A stretch of DNA of 64,000 bases from Shewanella sp. OPT22 (lineage in GTDB: Bacteria > Pseudomonadota > Gammaproteobacteria > Enterobacterales > Shewanellaceae), in NCBI RefSeq assembly GCF_004168585.1, contig NZ_PGVH01000043.1:318554-382553 (forward strand), in the 5' to 3' direction. Positions 59,220 through 64,000 of the stretch are shown here, in pieces. The notes beneath the pieces are model-generated. The model was not told the origin of the DNA. It searched no databases and saw nothing but the letters and a program-made list of their open reading frames with translations. Position 1 is the first letter of the stretch. Each line of letters begins with the position of its first letter. The translations under genes were made by a program, and so were the position numbers.

Positions 59220-60083
59220 TTGGGTATTTTTAATAATCGGGAGCTTGCTTCAGCAACTTTGATTGCCTTAGTTTTGCTTTGGACTTGCTATAAAAATGAG
59301 ACATTTTTTCCATTATTAAAAACGGCAGCTAAGTCATTATTTCTTCATGCTGTTTTTATCACAATAATCTCATTGCTTGTATATATTTCTTTGATCGCCT
59401 TTGTACTTTACAGCTTTGATATATGGAACTTTGAACAAATTAAAAACACTGCTATGTGGTTTGTATTTGTGGGGTTTGCCCAGTTATTAAACGCTACAAA
59501 TATCGATGATCCGAAGTTATATCTTCGTTCATCGTTAAGTGCTCAAGTAAAGATAATTGTCTTATTACAATTTCTAGTAGCTTTTCATTCTTACAGTTTC
59601 GTTGTTGAGCTTATATTAATTACAATTACCTCTCTGTTAGCAGGTTGCAGTGCTTTCTCCCAAAACAAACCAGAGTATAATCAAGCAAACAAAATCTGTA
59701 ATTTTTTGTTGGTTGCTATAGGTATTTTTCTGTTATGCCATTCACTCTTAACAATATATCAAGAACCAAGTAAATTTTTTACTATTGATAATTTCCGTAA
59801 TTTTCTGGTTCCTATACTTTTATCTGTATCGGTCTTACCATATATTTTTTGTTTTTATCACTTTCTTGCCTATGAAAGAGCGTTTACAAAAACACGAATT
59901 TACACTAGCTCAAAGTCATTGCAAAGGTATGCAAAATTGCAATCGTTTATCGTATTTCGTGGTCAGCATAAGCAAATCCATGAATGGTTACTTTACTCGT
60001 GTACTGCAGAGTTTGAGTCTAAAGAAACAATTCTTGCATCAATTAATAATTTCAAAAATCAGCAATGTGCACCGACGGTATAA
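59220..60083 (+). CDS. Cassette-encoded multi-spanning membrane protein, unknown
   Basis: The 287-residue product starts at a TTG preceded by GGGAGAGG. About six hydrophobic segments are visible (roughly 10-22, 40-68, 80-95, 110-142, 160-178 and 190-216), then a charged soluble tail of about 70 residues. I recognise no family. Its stop falls inside the left core of attC 6. It is one of the larger genes in the array. Confidence 0.68.
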   Translation: MGIFNNRELASATLIALVLLWTCYKNETFFPLLKTAAKSLFLHAVFITIISLLVYISLIAFVLYSFDIWNFEQIKNTAMWFVFVGFAQLLNATNIDDPKLYLRSSLSAQVKIIVLLQFLVAFHSYSFVVELILITITSLLAGCSAFSQNKPEYNQANKICNFLLVAIGIFLLCHSLLTIYQEPSKFFTIDNFRNFLVPILLSVSVLPYIFCFYHFLAYERAFTKTRIYTSSKSLQRYAKLQSFIVFRGQHKQIHEWLLYSCTAEFESKETILASINNFKNQQCAPTV

Positions 60084-60177
60084 CAAGTGCATCAACAAGG
60101 ACGCAAAACTGTTTGGCTTTGCTCCTTCGTCGCAAATTATAGCCAAACATTTTGCGCCTGTTATGCAGGCGTTAGCA
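60078..60177 (+). repeat. attC site 6 (long type)
   Basis: Left core GTATAAC, right core GTTAGCA, inner arms TTTGGCT/AGCCAAA, about 100 bp. Confidence 0.92.
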
Positions 60178-60197
60178 CTCTTTGGAATATTCGAGAA

Positions 60198-60671
60198 ATG
60201 GAAATCCAATTTACCAAAGGTAATGGTAAGTACAGTTACCTTAAATGTATAAGGGAAGATCAAACTTCCACTGAAACTAAAATGCCAGAACAGGGTATTG
60301 CACCACATGACATGATTCATTTTATTGTTGAAAAAACTTTAAAAATTCACGGTGCTTTTTATGGGCAACTAAAAGCTGGTGCAAATATAAGTTTCACAAT
60401 GGAACACAACGAAGCTTCAAGAGAAGTTTCAAGTAAGCAAGATGTATGGCAAACTGAATCCATGGTTGAGTCCTTGCAATCACTTCTTTGGTCAGACGCA
60501 TTGGATTATGAAAACTTTTGTTATCTAGTTACAGAAGCTTGTGATACTCGAAAAATTGTTAAGCCTATTGTATCGCATCAAGATTTTTTACAAATTATGC
60601 AACTACTTCTCGAATTAAATGCTCAATGGGCAAATTTGCAAAAAGGTAGTTCAATTAAGGTTCAGTTTTAA
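60198..60671 (+). CDS. Cassette protein, soluble, unknown
   Basis: From ATG 60198 the product is 157 residues, soluble and slightly acidic, with no signal peptide. A longer frame from 60087 runs through the attC and is an artefact of the recombination site being open. Nothing in the sequence identifies a fold with confidence. The stop is just before attC 7. Confidence 0.65.
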   Translation: MEIQFTKGNGKYSYLKCIREDQTSTETKMPEQGIAPHDMIHFIVEKTLKIHGAFYGQLKAGANISFTMEHNEASREVSSKQDVWQTESMVESLQSLLWSDALDYENFCYLVTEACDTRKIVKPIVSHQDFLQIMQLLLELNAQWANLQKGSSIKVQF

Positions 60672-60672
60672 G

Positions 60673-60727
60673 TGCTAACAAGAAATTCCAGCTGACGCCT
60701 ACGGCGCAGCTGAATTGGGCGTTATAC
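60673..60727 (+). repeat. attC site 7 (short type)
   Basis: Left core TGCTAAC, right core GTTATAC, inner arms CAGCTGACGCC / GGCGCAGCTG around TAC, and the AAGAAATTCC segment identical to the reconstructed IS target. Confidence 0.93.
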
Positions 60728-60746
60728 AACTCAAGGAAGTGCAAAG

Positions 60747-61079
60747 TTGTCGATATCTTTACTATTAGCAATAAATGCTATTGCGTTGATATTTTTTGGT
60801 AAGAAACTGAAATCCGTAAATATAAATATTTGCAAATATATAGAGTCAAAATACCCTGAGCAATGGCAAAATTTCCTGACTAAAGGTCAGAGAATGGGTA
60901 ATCAGAAAAAGTGGGCAAAGCACTTAGCAATTGAATCTATCAAAAATGGGTCATTGGCTCAAAAAAATGATTCCAAGTTACAAGAGTATTTAAAAAACTT
61001 TAAAAATATACAAACAAGTTTAATGATTTCTCCAGTAATAATAATGATATTATTGCAAGTTATTGAAACCGTTGTATAA
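60747..61079 (+). CDS. Cassette protein with two membrane segments, unknown
   Basis: A TTG start, with AAGGAAG upstream, gives 110 residues. Hydrophobic segments lie at about 2-18 and 90-107, with a basic helical middle (KKLKSVNINICKYIESKYPEQW). No family is recognised. The stop overlaps attC 8. Confidence 0.65.
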   Translation: MSISLLLAINAIALIFFGKKLKSVNINICKYIESKYPEQWQNFLTKGQRMGNQKKWAKHLAIESIKNGSLAQKNDSKLQEYLKNFKNIQTSLMISPVIIMILLQVIETVV

Positions 61080-61172
61080 CAAGCCGTTCAAGCAGACAAA
61101 TACTGGTTGGCTTTTGTCGCTTCGCTCCAAATTTTAGCCAACCACTATTTGCTCCTTAACGGAGCGTTAGCT
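61074..61172 (+). repeat. attC site 8 (long type)
   Basis: Left core GTATAAC, right core GTTAGCT, inner arms TTGGCT/AGCCAA, about 99 bp. Confidence 0.92.
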
Positions 61173-61526
61173 GTTCAGATTTATGTCGTCTATCGCTGTT
61201 CGTTGGTTTGGCATTAGCTTCGAGAATAAATCATCAGGTTGTTTGAATTTTGAAAAGTTCTCTTGGTGAATTTTTGCAAGTTAAAAAAGGTTTGAAGGTT
61301 CGGAGTTCTGTTTCATCGCTGGCTGGCGTTCTGGTTTTGCATTCTTTTCCTTCGAGTTTTGCCGGTGCAGGGTTGGGCATTTTGGGTTCCATTCCATGTC
61401 ACGCCAGCTTTATCGTTTAACCGGCGTTGAGTCGTGCGTTTTTACCTTTCGAGGTGCGCCAGCCCAAGTAACGTTGAGTTTATGAAGGTTGGGCAAAAAT
61501 GCTCTGGCTTTTCAATAGCAATGCAC
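61173..61526 (+). other. Cassette 9 insert without a recognisable gene
   Basis: About 350 bp with no frame of 60 codons on either strand; the first ATG frame (61183) has only 28 codons. The sequence is richer in G and T than its neighbours and contains many TTGG and GTTC words. It may encode a small RNA, carry a promoter, or be a decayed gene. Confidence 0.55.
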
Positions 61527-61581
61527 AGCTAACAAGTAAATCCAGGTGACGCCTACGGCGCACCTGATTTAGGCGTTAGCT
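61527..61581 (+). repeat. attC site 9 (short type)
   Basis: Left core AGCTAAC, right core GTTAGCT (a perfect inverse of the left core), inner arms CAGGTGACGCC / GGCGCACCTG around TAC. Confidence 0.93.
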
Positions 61582-61609
61582 CTCACAACCTGAACCTTAG
61601 GAGTGAAAT

Positions 61610-62473
61610 TTGGGACTTGAAGAAACCATAAAGAATAGATATAGCTTCTCACTAGCAGAAACATATAAGTGGATAACATGCATTAATCAAGGTATGAACA
61701 AAACCCTACCTGATGCAGAGTTAAGAACTATGCTCTTCTGCATGTTGAGAAATTCGAAAGCCATTTCTTTTGACTTGCATGAAGTGGCATTATTTCGTGC
61801 AAGGTACTTAGAAAATCCCGAAAGTCCATTTACAAAAGCATCTGAATTGATGGCTCCGCCTAAAGAGGTGGTTTCAAAATACGGTCGCTGTAACCAGCCA
61901 AATCAAAGTGTGTTTTACGGGGCTAATAACATACCAACAATGTTCGCAGAAATGAGAGCTCAGAAAGGAGACCATTTTCAGTACTTTGAATTCAAAGGGC
62001 TAAAAAATACATACATTCGTGCTGGTTTTGTTGGGCTAATTGATCATTATCGTCGTTATAACTCAATCCCACCGCTATTTGGCGAACAAAGCAAAGATCT
62101 GGAAGAAAAAATCAAAGTCATCCAAGCTCAGTTAAGTAAGGAAGAATGGAGTAAGATGCTTCTTGTTGATGCATTTTTGGCGGACTGGTTCCGTAAAAGA
62201 ATTCCTTCGAGTGACAACCTTGATTACAATGTTACTGCTGCATTTACAAATTATCATTTTGAGCAACCAGTTGAAGCTCTAGTTTATCCGAGTGTTGCAC
62301 ATTTAGGTGGTTGGAACCTTGCTATTAAGCCTGAGATTAGCTTAGAGAAATTCACTGTAATGTCAGGCGGCATTTTCAGATTGGATGAAGATTTGGGTTA
62401 TGGTTTATATAATGCGTCCGCAATAAAGAGTGTAGATACCATCTCAAGTTCTGGTATTGAATGGCACTCATAA
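61610..62473 (+). CDS. RES-domain-like protein in a cassette
   Basis: A TTG start with AGGAGTG upstream gives 287 residues. The region 60-125 has the RES pattern: R in LFRARYLENP, then KYGRCNQPNQSVFYGANNIPTMFAEMR with its glutamate, and a late serine in VEALVYPSVAH. RES proteins are an ADP-ribosyltransferase-like fold; the toxin members degrade NAD+ and pair with a Xre/MbcA antitoxin. No antitoxin gene is present, as the cassette holds only this frame. The protein is longer than typical RES toxins (about 150-230). The assignment is by motif only. Confidence 0.68.
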   Translation: MGLEETIKNRYSFSLAETYKWITCINQGMNKTLPDAELRTMLFCMLRNSKAISFDLHEVALFRARYLENPESPFTKASELMAPPKEVVSKYGRCNQPNQSVFYGANNIPTMFAEMRAQKGDHFQYFEFKGLKNTYIRAGFVGLIDHYRRYNSIPPLFGEQSKDLEEKIKVIQAQLSKEEWSKMLLVDAFLADWFRKRIPSSDNLDYNVTAAFTNYHFEQPVEALVYPSVAHLGGWNLAIKPEISLEKFTVMSGGIFRLDEDLGYGLYNASAIKSVDTISSSGIEWHS

Positions 62474-62477
62474 AGAG

Positions 62478-62532
62478 AGCTAACAAGAAAATCCAGGTGA
62501 CGCCTACGGCGCACCTGATTTAGGCGTTATAT
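62478..62532 (+). repeat. attC site 10 (short type)
   Basis: Left core AGCTAAC, right core GTTATAT, inner arms CAGGTGACGCC / GGCGCACCTG around TAC; same subtype as the site carrying the IS. Confidence 0.93.
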
Positions 62533-62549
62533 GGTCATGGAGTACCAAA

Positions 62550-62792
62550 GTGAATAAGGATCCTTCAAAAATTAATATTACAAAGTTTGGTCTTTGTTTT
62601 TATTTAGCTATGGTGTTAACTCTTTTCTATGGCTACGCACAATCAACACTAGCTCCGCAATCTATTCTCGGTGAATTTACAACTACAACTTTCGGTTTTA
62701 TAGTTTGGTCGCTGGTTATCATCGGAGTTGCTGGGTTATTGGAATATGGGTTTAAAAAGTATGGTATTAAAACGTTGTACTATTCAGCGTAA
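62550..62792 (+). CDS. Small cassette-encoded membrane protein, unknown
   Basis: A GTG start preceded by TGGAG gives 80 residues with two hydrophobic segments (about 14-30 and 46-66). No family is recognised. The stop lies just before the left core of attC 11. Confidence 0.65.
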   Translation: MNKDPSKINITKFGLCFYLAMVLTLFYGYAQSTLAPQSILGEFTTTTFGFIVWSLVIIGVAGLLEYGFKKYGIKTLYYSA

Positions 62793-62794
62793 CC

Positions 62795-62849
62795 ATTTAA
62801 CAAGAAATTCCAGCTGACGCCTACGGCGCAGCTGAATTGGGCGTTAGCT
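62795..62849 (+). repeat. attC site 11 (short type)
   Basis: Left core ATTTAAC, right core GTTAGCT, inner arms CAGCTGACGCC / GGCGCAGCTG around TAC. Confidence 0.93.
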
Positions 62850-62865
62850 TCATGGAGGATTCATC

Positions 62866-63420
62866 ATCAAGTTTCTATTAATCATATTGTGTTTGTTATC
62901 TCATTCTGTCCTTTCTGAAGAATGGTATACAAATGGGAAGCCTGATAGTTCAAAAAGCTATCAAGGTTCTTCTGGTGATTTTGGTGCCATGATTTTCATG
63001 ACCACAGATTCACAAAAAATGTTAGATAATTGGCAGGCTCCAACCCCTGGTTATCACATTTTAGATGCCGAAAATGTCGAAAAAGGCAAACCAATTGAAG
63101 CCTTAGTTTTATTTAGTGGCTGTTCTGCTAATGCAGAGGGTAATTGTATTGCGAAAATTGATTACCAAATTTTAAAGCCAGATGGTTCGGTATATGCCGA
63201 ATATAAAAATACGGAGCTCTGGAGAAATAAACCCGCATTACCTAAAGGTCAAATAGGCTTATCTGTTGACCGCGTGGGGTTAATTGCTGAAGCTAATGAT
63301 CCTACGGGGGTATATAAAATTACTTGCGTAGTGAAAGACTTAGTGAGTAAAAATCAGTTTTTTATATATTCAAGTTTCAAAGTAAATGAAGCTAACAAGT
63401 CGTTAAAGCAGGACAAATAA
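62866..63420 (+). CDS. Secreted cassette protein, unusual start codon
   Basis: The frame contains a signal peptide (KFLLIILCLLSHSVLS) whose natural start would be an ATC at 62863 or 62866, placed 3-6 nt after a strong GGAGGA. No ATG, GTG or TTG starts the full signal peptide; the first usual start is TTG 62887, which would cut it. The mature part (about 160 residues, EEWYTNGKPDSSKSYQGSSGD) has two cysteines and no family I recognise. Its last residues (ANKSLKQDK) run into attC 12. Confidence 0.6.
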   Translation: MKFLLIILCLLSHSVLSEEWYTNGKPDSSKSYQGSSGDFGAMIFMTTDSQKMLDNWQAPTPGYHILDAENVEKGKPIEALVLFSGCSANAEGNCIAKIDYQILKPDGSVYAEYKNTELWRNKPALPKGQIGLSVDRVGLIAEANDPTGVYKITCVVKDLVSKNQFFIYSSFKVNEANKSLKQDK

Positions 63421-63490
63421 CAGTTGGCTTTTGCTCCTGCGTCGCTTATTTTAGCCAACATATTATTTGCCTCTTAACGAGGCGTTATGA
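63390..63490 (+). repeat. attC site 12 (long type)
   Basis: Left core AGCTAAC, right core GTTATGA, inner arms TTGGCT/AGCCAA, about 101 bp. It overlaps the 3' end of the preceding gene by about 30 nt and contains the start codon of the next gene. Confidence 0.92.
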
Positions 63491-63807
63491 GTACATGGAT
63501 GAATCGACTATTCGGCAACAATGTAGTAAAAATTGAAGCTCCTCAAGATAGAAGCGAGCTTAAGTTTGTCGTACTTGATGACGATGGTGACTTCGACTCT
63601 ATCAATGTTCGTTTTTTCAATTCTGACAATTCGCCTATCACAATCGACTTTTCGGATTTATCAATTGGAATGCTTTACGATCCTGATACTGATTCAATGA
63701 ATTTAGGTGAATTTGAGTATGTAAAGTCAATAGAAAATGGCTTTGAAATATTTGGTGACTTCGGAATTATTTGGGTATATTGTGATTCAAGCTCACCACA
63801 CCTATAA
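63487..63807 (+). CDS. Cassette protein, acidic and soluble, unknown
   Basis: The ATG is part of the attC core GTTATGA itself, so there is no room for a leader within the cassette and translation must use sequence of the preceding cassette or start without a leader. The 106 residues are acidic and strand-rich (LKFVVLDDDGDFDSINVRFF). No family is recognised. Confidence 0.65.
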   Translation: MSTWMNRLFGNNVVKIEAPQDRSELKFVVLDDDGDFDSINVRFFNSDNSPITIDFSDLSIGMLYDPDTDSMNLGEFEYVKSIENGFEIFGDFGIIWVYCDSSSPHL

Positions 63808-63811
63808 GTAC

Positions 63812-63911
63812 TCATAACAAGCTGTTTAACAAGGACAAAATACAGTTGGATTTTGCTCCTTCGTCGCTTATTTTAGCCAACTATATTTTGCCCATTAACA
63901 GGGCGTTAGGC
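63812..63911 (+). repeat. attC site 13 (long type)
   Basis: Left core TCATAAC, right core GTTAGGC, inner arms TTGG/CCAA within a stem like the other long sites, about 100 bp. Confidence 0.9.
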
Positions 63912-63928
63912 ATCAAAATGGAGTAATT

Positions 63929-64000
63929 TTGCTGAAATCATTATCTAGAATCCTCTCTATTTTTTTACAGACATTTATTCTGTTTTCTATTTACGAGTTT
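63929..64000 (+). CDS. Start of a further cassette gene, cut by the window end
   Basis: A TTG preceded by GGAG opens a frame LLKSLSRILSIFLQTFILFS that is hydrophobic from the start, like a signal peptide or membrane anchor. Only 24 codons are visible. Confidence 0.45.
   Translation, partial: MLKSLSRILSIFLQTFILFSIYEF

Larger units (their letters stand above)
55914..64000 (+). mobile_element. Integron gene-cassette array (no integrase in window)
   Basis: Thirteen complete attC sites divide this stretch into cassettes whose genes all read on the plus strand. The sites end in GGCGTTA-type cores and begin with TAACAAG-type cores. Two size classes occur, about 55 bp and about 100 bp. The array continues past the window. 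No intI gene lies at the left end where attI would be, so within the window it is a cluster of attC sites lacking an integrase. An IS110-family element has inserted in one attC. Confidence 0.93.

Noticed and set aside
60087..60198. Longer start for the cassette 7 gene
   Set aside because: The added residues are translated attC sequence, and the ATG at 60198 after the right core is the natural start.
59785..60252. 155-codon plus-strand frame overlapping the cassette 6 gene and attC 6
   Set aside because: It runs through the membrane protein gene in another frame and across an attC, so it is a shadow.
55914..64000. CRISPR array
   Set aside because: The repeats are spaced by whole genes, are imperfect palindromes with core sites and differ in length; they are attC sites.

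Overview
The window reads as chromosome of a marine, AT-rich gammaproteobacterium, most likely of the order Alteromonadales (Pseudoalteromonadaceae/Colwelliaceae-like; this is inference). The reasons are two large oligosaccharide/substrate-type TonB-dependent receptors, gene order typical of the group (gyrA-serC and aroA-cmk-rpsA-ihfB-lapA-lapB-pyrF; ubiG and nrdAB-yfaE beside gyrA; a glyW-cysT-leuZ-like tRNA cluster), and a long integron cassette array.

Layout. 1-4.5 kb: thiamine operon on the minus strand (thiC, a thiD-thiE fusion, thiF running off the window) behind a TPP riboswitch. 4.6-7.9 kb: a kinase-fold protein of unknown role, an AraC-type regulator and a membrane protein with a degenerate GGDEF domain. 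8.1-12.8 kb: a TonB-dependent receptor and a beta-propeller phytase lipoprotein, probably a phytate-scavenging pair. 12.8-13.7 kb: an orphan Cys-rich HvfA/bufferin-like peptide gene and tRNA-Gly/Cys/Leu. 14-19.8 kb: an unknown two-part protein, an AsmA-family protein, a small coiled-coil protein, tapT and pssA. 19.9-27.7 kb: a nutrient locus (IclR regulator, sodium:solute symporter, FAD oxidoreductase, TonB receptor). 27.7-36.6 kb: cytochrome P460, DUF2058 protein, SDR, then pyrF-lapB-lapA-ihfB-rpsA-cmk-aroA on the minus strand.

36.8-44.6 kb lies between aroA and serC and carries an aminotransferase, mnmD, a MATE transporter and a polyamine module: an S-adenosylmethionine decarboxylase with an apparent +1 frameshift, two tandem spermidine-synthase paralogues and a flavin amine oxidase. 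A twice-frameshifted lipoprotein pseudogene follows. 44.7-54.4 kb is housekeeping: serC, gyrA, ubiG, a phosphoglycolate-phosphatase-like gene, and nrdA-nrdB-yfaE with a DnaA box and NrdR-type boxes upstream.

From about 55.9 kb to the window end is an integron cassette array. I count 13 complete attC sites of two sizes (about 55 bp and about 100 bp), all in the same orientation, separating small mostly unknown genes on the plus strand. No integrase gene lies at the expected left end. One attC is split by an IS110-family insertion sequence. The non-coding region upstream of its transposase folds on paper like a bridge RNA, with a target loop matching the attC sequence it sits in and a donor loop matching the element's own ends. 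This is the most interesting object in the window. Other points worth a second look are the frameshifted decarboxylase, the orphan metallophore-like peptide, a RES-domain protein without an antitoxin inside a cassette, and cassettes without recognisable ORFs.
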